From: an uncultured Rivibacter sp.
GTDB taxonomy: Bacteria > Pseudomonadota > Gammaproteobacteria > Burkholderiales > Burkholderiaceae
Assembly: GCA_946480925.1 (NCBI GenBank)
Contig: CAMLLU010000087.1
Span: 1 to 19,964 of the forward strand
Length of the DNA: 19,964 nucleotides
Direction of reading: 5' to 3'
Under the pieces are notes generated by a model. That model ran no database searches. It was not told the origin of the DNA and was given only the letters and a program-made list of their open reading frames with translations. The translations under genes were made by a program, and so were the position numbers. Every line of letters begins with the position of its first letter. Within the stretch, counting starts at the first letter, position 1. Shown in pieces: positions 6,627-13,690 of this stretch.

Positions 6627-7222
6627 TGGCAGCCGTTGCAGTTCCATTGATCGAAGCCGTGGTGATGCGTGTGCTCGCGGCCTTGGGGCTAGGCGCGGCA
6701 GCAGGTGCGACCGGCGAAGCCGCCAAGGAGGCTGCACGCCAACGGCAGGAAGAAGCCGACAAGGCGAAGTCCAGCCCCATTGCGCGTGCGCAGACCAAGG
6801 CCAGGGAGAAATGCAAGGAATGTCCGCCGGACAAGGGTTCGCAACACACGCGAACGTTCCCGGCGAGCAAGCCATGGGTGGAATACCAAGCGCGCATCGG
6901 CGGCATGCCGTACGGACCGACCTTCATTCTTGAATGGAGGTTCAACGGTGTCGACTTCGACGGCTTCGTTTCAGCCGAATGCCTGCTCAAGGAAGCCAAA
7001 GGCAGCTACGACAACTTCTTCAATGACTGGGGCGAAGTTCTCAAATGGTGGGAACACAACGTCGAAGAGTTGATGAAGGAGATAAGCCGCCAGAGCCTGG
7101 CTGCCTTGCCGCGGCCACCCGTTCGCCTTGAATGGTTCTGGCAGCAACCGATGAGCTACAGGTACTTCTCGAGAGTCCTCGGGCCCATCGCACCCGACGT
7201 CCCGCATCACTATCACCCATGA
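6626..7222 (+). CDS. Type VI secretion effector with Tox-REase-5 nuclease domain (TseT-like)
   Basis: The 198-residue protein starts with a hydrophobic, Ala/Gly-rich helix (residues 1-30), then an Ala/Glu/Lys-rich linker, then the toxin domain. From residue 62 it shows the Tox-REase-5 signature: Cys63-x2-Cys66 (KCKECPPDKG), YQARI at 87-91, Glu103-Trp104, Phe109-Asp110 region GVDFDGF with Asp112, and the restriction-endonuclease core Glu123-Ala-Lys125 (LKEAKGSYDNFF) followed by Tyr128-Asp129. The D-x(n)-E-x-K arrangement predicts a metal-dependent DNase delivered into rival bacteria. It is similar in domain to P. aeruginosa TseT. ATG 6626 overlaps the previous stop and has a good AAGGAG upstream. 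It overlaps the immunity gene by 4 bases. Signs of inactivation are absent. Confidence 0.9.
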   Translation: MAAVAVPLIEAVVMRVLAALGLGAAAGATGEAAKEAARQRQEEADKAKSSPIARAQTKAREKCKECPPDKGSQHTRTFPASKPWVEYQARIGGMPYGPTFILEWRFNGVDFDGFVSAECLLKEAKGSYDNFFNDWGEVLKWWEHNVEELMKEISRQSLAALPRPPVRLEWFWQQPMSYRYFSRVLGPIAPDVPHHYHP

Positions 7223-7965
7223 AAAGTCGACGCCCTCTCACCATGCAGCTCCGGGCGCAGTTCAAGATCGACTTGGCGCACCCGCCGACGTTGGAAGACG
7301 ACCTGCTCGCCTTGTTTCAACTGAGGCAGCACCTGCGGCAGCTTTCCCCAAAGCTGACCGAGTGGTTCCTGGGCGGCACGAGCAAGGAAGAGTCCCTCTT
7401 GTATTCAGCGTTCGACGAGGCTGGCCCCACAGCGGCACTGAAAGCCGTGCTCAAGGAAAAGATCCGGCAAGACGAAGCGATGACTCCGCCGATGCGCAGC
7501 ATCGGACTCTGGAATGGGGAGGACGAGTTCGATGGCGCGTCGATGGGACTCTTCTTCAGGCAGACGGAAGAACCCAGCTCGATACGCTTGAGCACCCGCG
7601 TCCGGGACTTCGTTGCCTACGCCAATGCCCTGAGCACTGCACTGAAGATGGTGGACATCTGGAAGCCGCTCTTCGTTTCCGTGGAGCCGGTTTTCTACGA
7701 CCCGGTGTTCAAAGACCGCCCTGGAGTCGGCTGGATGCTCTACCTGCCGCGCGTGCTCACGGCTCGACACGTGCCCGAAGCGCGGGCGCTCGTGCCCGTG
7801 ATCGAGAAAGACGCGAAGGGAAAGGACAAGCAGACCGGCACGGTCATCGTCAGCGTCACCGACGAGCCGTTCACCGACGAAAACCCGGAGCACGTGAAGA
7901 TCGCCCACGCCATCGAGATCCGACTGGTCGATCAGGACTTGCTGCCGAGATACGCGCAGCTGTGA
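7219..7965 (+). CDS. Imm52 family immunity protein (TsiT-like)
   Basis: The 248-residue cytoplasmic protein matches the Imm52 layout: an N-terminal strand QLRAQFKIDL, a helix LLALFQLRQHLRQLSPKLTEWFLGGTSKEESLLY, then an IGLWNGEDEFDGA segment (about residues 94-106) and a long alpha/beta region with WKPLFVSVEPVFYDPVF and PGVGWMLYLPRVL. Imm52 proteins are the usual partners of Tox-REase-5 toxins and neutralise them by direct binding in the producer. ATG 7219 overlaps the toxin stop (ATGA), giving tightly coupled synthesis of toxin and antidote; ATG 7243 is a second possible start. The pair is the last part of the cassette, and the next gene downstream has its own promoter. Confidence 0.88.
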   Translation: MKSRRPLTMQLRAQFKIDLAHPPTLEDDLLALFQLRQHLRQLSPKLTEWFLGGTSKEESLLYSAFDEAGPTAALKAVLKEKIRQDEAMTPPMRSIGLWNGEDEFDGASMGLFFRQTEEPSSIRLSTRVRDFVAYANALSTALKMVDIWKPLFVSVEPVFYDPVFKDRPGVGWMLYLPRVLTARHVPEARALVPVIEKDAKGKDKQTGTVIVSVTDEPFTDENPEHVKIAHAIEIRLVDQDLLPRYAQL

Positions 7966-8012
7966 CGAAGAAGCGGGCGTTTCCTTGAGCGCCACGAGCG
8001 CGGCCTGAAAGC

Positions 8013-8037
8013 TTCGCGCCGCCACCCGGGCCTTCGC
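8013..8037 (+). promoter_or_regulatory. PIP box (hrpII box), TTCGC-N15-TTCGC
   Basis: TTCGC at 8013-8017 and TTCGC at 8033-8037 are separated by exactly 15 bases, a perfect PIP box upstream of the EspL-like effector gene and in the same direction. Confidence 0.85.
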
Positions 8038-8067
8038 AACGGCAAGGAGTGCATGGGCCGTCGTGCC

Positions 8068-8073
8068 TATGGT
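8068..8073 (+). promoter_or_regulatory. -10 element paired with the PIP box
   Basis: TATGGT fits YANNNT and begins 30 bases after the PIP box. The predicted transcription start is near 8080, at the ATG chosen here for the gene, which argues against the upstream ATG at 8053. Confidence 0.6.
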
Positions 8074-8079
8074 CGCGCG

Positions 8080-10272
8080 ATGAGCAGTATCGGCATCACC
8101 CACCCGTCCTCGCCTGCAGGGGCTCCGGGAAGCACCTCCGGCCCTCCCCCCTCGGCATCGACATCGCCGCCCGCCCAGCCAACGCCAGCAAGCCCTGGCA
8201 ATCCCAACGGGCTGCACCTGCGGCGATCGCAAGACGTTCCGGGCGATCGCCCTCCGCGAGTGCCCCTGCCTGCTCCCCGGACTGCTGTCCCGTCGTCCAC
8301 AGACATCGCTCGCGCGGTGCACCGCGGCGACGTGGAGCAGCTGCGTGTGCTGCTGCGGGACGGAGCCGATGTCCGGACGGTCTCGCCCGCCAACACCGAC
8401 CGCAGCCACGCGACCGATAGATTCCTCGCTGCAGCACAGAAGTTCCAGGCGTTGTGGAGCGTCCAGGCGCGCCAATCGCAACGTGCTGGAGATCCGCAGT
8501 GGCTGCAGCACCTGCGCAACTACGACTTCGAAAAAGCAGGCACTGCGCTCACCCACGAACTCGGACGCCTCGATCCGCTGGCCGTCTGGACCGACGCGGT
8601 CGAACACGGTCATACCGATCTGGCAAAAGCTCTGATCACCCTTTCGGACCACGAATTCACCCAGCGGCTTCGGACAACGCCGCTCGAAGCCAAACCTGAA
8701 AACCCATTGTTGCGTGCCAGCATCAAAGGCAAGCTGCACGGGGCGCTCCAGCTCGGCGATGAGCGACTCGCTGCGTACGTCAAGCAGCTTCCGTACTACA
8801 GCATGAAGCCCGAGCGACAGCTCACGGCAATGCTGAACCTCCAGGCGCATTTCCCAGACAACGGGCAACGCATCGAATGCAGACATCTGGCTCTCGAATG
8901 GCTTGAACAGGCTCGGACCTCGCCGAACGGCAAGGTCGACTACGGCCGAATGCGCACGGCAGAAGACATTGCGGCGCACGTGCCGAGTACACGCGAGCCG
9001 CAGTACTACGGGTTGCTGGCTCACGCCGAAGCACACATGGTCAACATCGACAGCTGGAACGAGTTCGCCGACAAACAGGCTCTCGAGATGGCTGCCAACG
9101 GCATCACCACCAAACGGATGCTCATTGCCACCGGGCTGCATGCCATGGCCGCTGAATTCAAGCTCAAGCACGACAGCGGCAAGCCGGAGCTCGTACAGAA
9201 CATCTACGACCCCAACTTGACCGACGTCCATAGCCGCTCACGGCACGATCCCGCCAGGACCATCGGCGAAGGGGAATCGCTGAGGGCTTTCATTGGCCGG
9301 GACCCAGTCCTTCAACTCAGCGCTTTCGGCACGGAGAAGTCAGTCATCGTTCTCACGATTCCTGAAGCGGGCATCGGCTCGGTTCCAGCTGCGAGGCAAC
9401 CCAGGCCTGCGGGCCGCCGGTTTCTAACGGCGCCTCAATCGCTCGATGCGAACACCATGCACTGGATGCTCTCCGGCAACTTCGACGGCAACCTGGCCGA
9501 CTTCCGGCAAAGGCTCGCAATGTTGAGCGCACGGTTTCCCAATGAAGTCTTCGAGCGGCTCCAGGCCAAGGGTGGCATGAACGTCCCCGGGCTGTTCAAC
9601 GCACTCCAGAACGGTGCCGAGCAAGTGGTCGCAATCTTTGCGTCGATCGTGGAAGACAGTCGACTCTCTTCGGCGCAGAAGGTGACACTGCTGGCCGCGA
9701 GGCGCGGTGCCGATGACGTGCCTGGTTTCGCGATGGCGTTGCAACACGGGCACACCAGCACGGTGAAGGCATTCATACAGTCGGTGGAACACGCGAGCTT
9801 CTCTAACCAAGACAAGGTCATGCTGCTTGCCGGGAAGGACAGGCCCAAGCGTCTGCCTGCACTGATGGTCGCCATGACAGCCGCCCCGGAGGACACCATC
9901 CGCGGCTACGTCGAAGCCGTCAGCCGCCTGGGGTTGCCGCAGGCGCAGATTCAGGATCTCCTTCAAGCAGCAGATGCAAACGGTACGCCTGCGCTTGCTT
10001 ATGCGATGACCCACCGCCACGGCGAACAGACTGCCGCATTTGTACACGCGGTCCTCGACGCGCCGCTGCAAGAGGAAGCGCAGCTCGCCTTGCTGCAGGC
10101 TCGAGACGACGTCACTGGAAAGACCGCATATGAGGCATCCACCCAAGATGGCCCCAACCCTGCAGCCGAGGCTTTTCGGGATGCCATCGAGCGCTCACGG
10201 CTTTCTGACGACAGCAAGGCACTTTTGCTGAACGACTCCCAGGGATCCGCGAAAAGACGACGGCGGCTCTAG
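8080..10272 (+). CDS. Putative type III effector, ShET2/EspL2-like cysteine protease with ankyrin-like repeats
   Basis: The 730-residue protein opens with a Ser/Pro/Gly/Thr-rich stretch of about 65 residues with almost no charge, typical of type III secretion signals, followed by an ankyrin-like unit (STDIARAVHRGDVEQLRVLL). The middle resembles the ShET2/EspL2 family: Cys267 in IECRHLALEW, His354 in TGLHAMAAEF and Asp377 in IYDPNLTDVHSR. The spacing Cys-87-His-23-Asp is close to that recalled for E. coli EspL (Cys47, His131, Asp153), a protease that cuts host RHIM proteins. From about residue 460 to 725 there are six helical repeats of about 45 residues (pattern PALxxAMxxG...V.AF...V..S.LS...K..LL). 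The tail is basic (SAKRRRRL). A perfect PIP box precedes it. ATG 8053 has a tight AAGGAG but would lie upstream of the predicted transcription start. Host target unknown. Confidence 0.8.
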   Translation: MSSIGITHPSSPAGAPGSTSGPPPSASTSPPAQPTPASPGNPNGLHLRRSQDVPGDRPPRVPLPAPRTAVPSSTDIARAVHRGDVEQLRVLLRDGADVRTVSPANTDRSHATDRFLAAAQKFQALWSVQARQSQRAGDPQWLQHLRNYDFEKAGTALTHELGRLDPLAVWTDAVEHGHTDLAKALITLSDHEFTQRLRTTPLEAKPENPLLRASIKGKLHGALQLGDERLAAYVKQLPYYSMKPERQLTAMLNLQAHFPDNGQRIECRHLALEWLEQARTSPNGKVDYGRMRTAEDIAAHVPSTREPQYYGLLAHAEAHMVNIDSWNEFADKQALEMAANGITTKRMLIATGLHAMAAEFKLKHDSGKPELVQNIYDPNLTDVHSRSRHDPARTIGEGESLRAFIGRDPVLQLSAFGTEKSVIVLTIPEAGIGSVPAARQPRPAGRRFLTAPQSLDANTMHWMLSGNFDGNLADFRQRLAMLSARFPNEVFERLQAKGGMNVPGLFNALQNGAEQVVAIFASIVEDSRLSSAQKVTLLAARRGADDVPGFAMALQHGHTSTVKAFIQSVEHASFSNQDKVMLLAGKDRPKRLPALMVAMTAAPEDTIRGYVEAVSRLGLPQAQIQDLLQAADANGTPALAYAMTHRHGEQTAAFVHAVLDAPLQEEAQLALLQARDDVTGKTAYEASTQDGPNPAAEAFRDAIERSRLSDDSKALLLNDSQGSAKRRRRL

Positions 10273-10301
10273 GGTGCGGTGCAGACACGCTCCACTGTTT
10301 T

Positions 10302-10318
10302 GGGGATGCACAGTCCCC
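10302..10318. repeat. Inverted repeat after the EspL-like gene
   Basis: GGGGA (10302-10306) and TCCCC (10314-10318) form a 5-base stem with a 7-base loop, 30 bases after the effector stop. No T-run follows, so it is at best a weak terminator. The rest of the gap (10319-10468) shows no other structure. Confidence 0.3.
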
Positions 10319-10468
10319 TGCCATCAACACAATCGACAACGATCAACGGCATTTCGAAGACCGCGAGGTTCCCGCAAGGAAAAGCCGATCACGCTCAAGG
10401 AATGACACCGAGCCCCATGCGGGCCTTTCAACCGCGCGTCACGTGCAAGCCTAGCCAGGAGGGCAACC

Positions 10469-11143
10469 ATGCCTGCTTCACCCACGAAGTACGAGATCGA
10501 CCACCACGTGCTGAAGTTCATCGTGGGCCTCATCGCGCTGAGCCTCGCGAACCTGGCTGCGTTCTTCTCTCAAGTGCCCATCACCTCGATCAGCGCCTCG
10601 TACCACGAGGGCGGCTGGGCGCGCGACATCTTCGTGGGCTTCCTGTTCGCCATCAGCGCCTTCCTGCTGGCCTACAACGGGTCGAATCCGAAGGAGATGG
10701 TGCTGAGCAAGCTCGCGGCCGTGGCGGCATTGGGCGTGGCCCTGTTCCCTTGCGGCTGCGGTACGTATGCCGAGATCATTCCGTACGTCCACTTCATTTC
10801 CGCCGCGGTGATGTTTCTCGTGCTCGCAGGCTTGTGTGCCGTGTTCCATCAACGGGCACGCGCCAAGCATCGCCGCGAAGCCGACTGGCGTGCCTACATC
10901 TACGCAGGCTGCGGCGGCGTGATCGTGGTGGTGGTCGTGGTGCTCGCGTTCGATGGGCTCACGGGCGGGCTCATCAGCTCGAGCGTCAAGCGGCTGGTGT
11001 TCTACGGAGAACGCGTGGGGCTCGTGGCATTCGGCGTCTCATGGCTCGTGGCGAGCCGCGCGCTGCCCTTCATTACCGCGGCCGACGAGCGCGTGCGCCT
11101 GCTGCCCGTCATGCAGCAGCCGTCAATCGCTCCCGCAACATAG
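10469..11143 (+). CDS. Six-helix membrane protein of unknown function (DUF998-like)
   Basis: The 224-residue protein has six hydrophobic segments at about residues 15-34, 52-70, 80-94, 103-126, 142-162 and 181-197, so it sits in the inner membrane. Between the first two helices is SISASYHEGGWARDIFVGFLF, a motif (S-I-S-x-S/Y-Y-H...R-D-x-F-V-G) shared by a widespread group of uncharacterised membrane proteins, some labelled DUF998. A small Cys pair (FPCGCG) precedes helix four. A strong AGGAGGG (10457-10463) serves ATG 10469. Its last 35 bases overlap, in the opposite direction, the end of the ParB-like gene. No function can be assigned. Confidence 0.85.
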   Translation: MPASPTKYEIDHHVLKFIVGLIALSLANLAAFFSQVPITSISASYHEGGWARDIFVGFLFAISAFLLAYNGSNPKEMVLSKLAAVAALGVALFPCGCGTYAEIIPYVHFISAAVMFLVLAGLCAVFHQRARAKHRREADWRAYIYAGCGGVIVVVVVVLAFDGLTGGLISSSVKRLVFYGERVGLVAFGVSWLVASRALPFITAADERVRLLPVMQQPSIAPAT

Positions 11144-11978
11144 CGTTCTCTTCGCGCAGCGCGGCGTTCTCGGCAGTGAGCGCCGCCACACGTTGCCGCA
11201 GCGACTCCACGGTTTCACCGGCTTCGGCGCCGGCTTCCTGCACCGGTGCGGCTTCAGCCCCCGCCTCGGCCTCCGCGCGCGGCTTCTTCTTCGATTCGCG
11301 CACGCGCTTGGCGGCCTGCTTGAGCTCATCCTTGCCCGCAGCCGCCACGGCGGCCTGCTCTTCGGTGGGCAGGGTGGCCACAGCGGCCGCGGCGTTGAGG
11401 GAGATGGTGCCGGCCTTCACCGCGGCCACCAGTTCGGGGGCGGCCTGCTTGTGGATCTTTTCGATCATCACGACCTGGCTGCTGCTCAGGCGCGCAGCCT
11501 TGGCAATGGCTTCACGGCTGTTGAGCTGTTCGGCCGGGGCACCACTGCCGGGTTGCTGGGTCTGCGGTACCTCGGGCGGCACGCCGTCAACGGGCTCGGC
11601 TTGCGCCGGCGCTGCAGCCGCAGGTGCCGCGGTAGCGGCCACCTGGCGGGCGCGCCGCTCGGCCAGGATCTCGCGCTTGCGCAAGGCCAGCACGCCGCGC
11701 TGGAAGGTGGAGACGCTGCGCCGGCCGAGGTGGTGGTCGATCATCCACAGGTACACGTCTTCGATGGACTGGAAGCGCGGGTTCTGCACGGTCTGGAACG
11801 GCAGGCCGTGCTTCTGGCAGATCTCGTAGCGGTTGTGCCCGTCCACCAGCACGTCGCCCCACAGCACCAGCGCGTCGCGGCAGCCTTCGGCCAGCAGGCT
11901 GCGTTCGAGCGACTCGTATTCCTCGGGCGTCAACGGGTCGATGTAGGCCTTGAGTTCTTCGTTGACGACGATGTCCAT
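11109..11978 (-). CDS. ParB/Srx-fold domain protein with C-terminal coiled coil
   Basis: The 289-residue protein begins with a ParB N-terminal-like (Srx fold) domain: IDPLTPEEYESLERSLLAEG, then VLWGDVLVDGHNRYEIC (residues 38-54) with the family motif D-G-H-N-R. Residues 64-105 continue into a conserved-looking region (DVYLWMIDHHLGRR). An Ala/Pro-rich linker (about 112-150) leads to a helical segment (SREAIAKAARLSSSQVVMIEKI) resembling the ParB HTH, then a charged linker, and a leucine-heptad coiled coil at about 254-287. Orphan ParB-like proteins of this kind are common in Burkholderiales and may be plasmid or island derived. There is no ParA partner here, so a partition role is unlikely; DNA binding or CTP/ATP use is inference. 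Confidence 0.85.
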   Translation of the reverse strand: MDIVVNEELKAYIDPLTPEEYESLERSLLAEGCRDALVLWGDVLVDGHNRYEICQKHGLPFQTVQNPRFQSIEDVYLWMIDHHLGRRSVSTFQRGVLALRKREILAERRARQVAATAAPAAAAPAQAEPVDGVPPEVPQTQQPGSGAPAEQLNSREAIAKAARLSSSQVVMIEKIHKQAAPELVAAVKAGTISLNAAAAVATLPTEEQAAVAAAGKDELKQAAKRVRESKKKPRAEAEAGAEAAPVQEAGAEAGETVESLRQRVAALTAENAALREENAMLRERLTAAA

Positions 11979-12013
11979 GGGGGCGTACGGCTCGGGTGCT
12001 TCAAAGGGCGCGC

Positions 12014-12019
12014 ATTGTA
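12014..12019 (-). promoter_or_regulatory. Possible -10 element for the ParB-like gene
   Basis: Read on the minus strand, TACAAT differs from the sigma-70 -10 consensus at one base and lies 35 bases before the ATG at 11978. No good -35 is seen 16-18 bases further up. Confidence 0.25.
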
Positions 12020-12066
12020 GGCACGTGCAGGCACGCGGTTGCGCGCTCCCCGCCCGCCGCGGTGCA

Positions 12067-12363
12067 TCACTCCCAGGAGGACAACTCCGTCACGATGTGT
12101 GCGAAGGCCTGCAGGGTGCGAACATCGGCGCACTCCACGTAGTACATGTACTCGTACCGGGCGTGCCGTTCCTGCTCGTCGGCCAGGCGCCCGGCCTCAC
12201 TGGTGTCGCACATCGCTTCGAGCTTGTGCAGGTCGAAGGCTTCCTTGCCCTGCTGCAGGGCTGCGGCCTTGGCGGCGGCCAGCTCTGCGGCCTGCTGAGC
12301 TGCGTTGCGTTGTTTCAGCCGGCGATGCAGAGCCAGTGCGGCTTCGCCCTTCAGTGTGGCCAT
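12067..12363 (-). CDS. arc1: Arc1-like antitoxin/chaperone of the AvrRxo1-type effector
   Basis: The protein is exactly 98 residues, the length recalled for Arc1 (AvrRxo1-ORF2) of Xanthomonas oryzae pv. oryzicola. It is helical, with an Ala/Lys/Gln-rich first half (residues 1-45) and a conserved-looking second half (LHKLEAMCDTSEAGRLADEQ, then YEYMYYVECADVRTLQAFAH). Arc1 binds AvrRxo1 and blocks its kinase activity inside the bacterium, resembling a zeta-epsilon antitoxin, and may also chaperone secretion. It starts 10 bases after the effector stop on the same strand, with a GGGAG in that gap acting as ribosome binding site, so both are made from one PIP-box transcript. The assignment rests on size, position and partner rather than a motif I can prove. 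The open frame runs 9 codons further upstream, into the effector gene, but ATG 12363 has the better start context. Confidence 0.75.
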   Translation of the reverse strand: MATLKGEAALALHRRLKQRNAAQQAAELAAAKAAALQQGKEAFDLHKLEAMCDTSEAGRLADEQERHARYEYMYYVECADVRTLQAFAHIVTELSSWE

Positions 12364-12373
12364 GGGTCTCCCG

Positions 12374-13552
12374 TCATTTCGAACGCGCACAGTGGGCGTC
12401 TACCGCCTGTGCCCACGTCATGCCTTCATAGCGTTGCAATGCGGCGCGCAGGCCGACAGCGCGCTCAGGGTCGTCGACCCCGCTGGCCATGCGGTCGATG
12501 AGCCTGGCATCGATGACCTGCTCGCCGATGTGGTGCACGCTCGCGCTTTCCGGAGCGGTGATCTGCTCATACAGCCGCGGCTCGTGGATGCTGAGCTCAC
12601 CGCGATCCACGCTCGCCACCTTGACCTTGCTGCCGTTTTCAGCCGTGCCAAAGAGCTGGTAGTTGCCGAGTTCGGGCTTGGCAAGCAACTTGTCGATCAC
12701 GTCCAACCGGTTACCCCGCACGCCTGTGAAGCCACCGGCCACCACCCGGTAAGGCGGCACGGGGTCGTCACCCTCGGGCTTGCGCATCAGCACGCCGGCA
12801 AGCGAGCGTTCGAGCGGAGCGTCGATGTCGCACAGCTCCACCTTGCGGCCGGTCTGCTCAGCCATGGTGAGGTATCGGTCAACCGTGCCCGTCTGAGCCA
12901 GCCGCCTGTCCACCAGCACACTGGCTGGCGAGCCGCTTTGCGTCTTCATGGGCTTGAGCGCCTCTTCCAGCTTGAGGGCCAGTACGCTGGACTCTTCGTG
13001 CACATGCTCGGTGCTGAGCCTGGCCGGCCCCGAGTTCTCACGCAGGGGTCGCTTGAAGGTGTCGGGGTTGATGACGCCCTCGCTACCGCTGGCCTTCAAT
13101 GCATCGGCTACCACGGGGTGCGCCTTCGCTGCCATGCTCGTCTTGCCGGCCGCCGTGTTGCCTCTCAACGCAAACAGGGTTGGTGGCTGCCGGGCCTGCT
13201 CCACCGCTTCGGCGAACTTGAGCGCACCGGTCGTCGCGTTGTCGAGCAACCGTTCGTGCAACACCTGCCGCTCGGGCTGCCAGTGAGCGGCGACCAGTAG
13301 ATGCACCCTGCGTAGCGGCCCGCGCGGAGGAAGAGGCCCCTTGGCATAGCGCTCGTCGGTCGGACGGCTGTCGACGGTCGATTGCGTGGGCGTTTCATTG
13401 GCACCCGCGACCACCGCCTGCCACACAGCCGGCAGCTTGGCGCGCAACGGCGATATCGAAGCCTGCGGTTCTTCACCGCCGGCAGTCTGGCGATTGTTGC
13501 GGGGCTGCAGAGGCCCGTCGTCGTTGTCGCCGGCAGTGTGCTTGGTCGCCAT
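12374..13552 (-). CDS. avrRxo1: AvrRxo1 (XopAJ)-like type III effector, zeta-toxin-type kinase
   Basis: The 392-residue protein has a Ser/Thr/Gln-rich, flexible N-terminus (to about residue 40) followed by a P-loop kinase domain. The Walker A motif ALRGNTAAGKTS ends in Thr138, and Asp164 in INPDTFKRP lies 26 residues later, the same spacing as Thr167 and Asp193 recalled for AvrRxo1 of X. oryzae pv. oryzicola, a kinase that makes 3'-NADP from NAD. The distance from that Thr to the C-terminus (254 residues) also equals the 421-residue reference. The product would act in the host cell and is toxic to bacteria unless bound by Arc1, whose likely gene follows. A PIP box and -10 lie upstream; the open frame continues to a TTG at 13690, but ATG 13552 is the first ATG after the predicted transcription start. 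Some reference N-terminal residues may be missing with this start. Confidence 0.85.
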   Translation of the reverse strand: MATKHTAGDNDDGPLQPRNNRQTAGGEEPQASISPLRAKLPAVWQAVVAGANETPTQSTVDSRPTDERYAKGPLPPRGPLRRVHLLVAAHWQPERQVLHERLLDNATTGALKFAEAVEQARQPPTLFALRGNTAAGKTSMAAKAHPVVADALKASGSEGVINPDTFKRPLRENSGPARLSTEHVHEESSVLALKLEEALKPMKTQSGSPASVLVDRRLAQTGTVDRYLTMAEQTGRKVELCDIDAPLERSLAGVLMRKPEGDDPVPPYRVVAGGFTGVRGNRLDVIDKLLAKPELGNYQLFGTAENGSKVKVASVDRGELSIHEPRLYEQITAPESASVHHIGEQVIDARLIDRMASGVDDPERAVGLRAALQRYEGMTWAQAVDAHCARSK

Positions 13553-13654
13553 GCCCGCGGGCTCAGCGCGTGTGGCGACAGGTATGGACTGCAGCTTGGA
13601 AAGCCGGTTGAGGATCGAGTACACGAAGCGTGCGACGTGAATGCCGTGAGCACC

Positions 13655-13660
13655 ATGCTG
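13655..13660 (-). promoter_or_regulatory. -10 element paired with the PIP box
   Basis: On the minus strand CAGCAT fits YANNNT and begins 30 bases after the PIP box. Transcription would start near 13648, leaving a leader of about 95 bases before ATG 13552, the same as at the HopX-like gene. Confidence 0.6.
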
Positions 13661-13690
13661 AAGCGCCAGGGCAACTCGATGGTCATGCAA

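Noticed and set aside
7405..9231. Long open frame on the minus strand (608 codons)
   Set aside because: It runs antisense to the Imm52 and EspL-like genes, both with recognisable motifs; the antisense product is Arg/His/Val-rich without domain signs, a common shadow in GC-rich DNA.
8080..10272. OspC-type arginine ADP-riboxanase as the activity of the large effector
   Set aside because: OspC proteins also carry ankyrin repeats, but the Cys-His-Asp triad and its spacing fit the EspL/OspD3 protease branch better.
10279..12020. Long plus-strand frames over the membrane-protein and ParB-like genes
   Set aside because: Products lack family patterns and are Arg/Gly/Ala-biased; the genes called have motifs and better starts.
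13553..13690. TTG start at 13690 for the AvrRxo1-like gene
   Set aside because: It lies between the PIP box and its -10 element, before the predicted transcription start, and no Shine-Dalgarno serves it.
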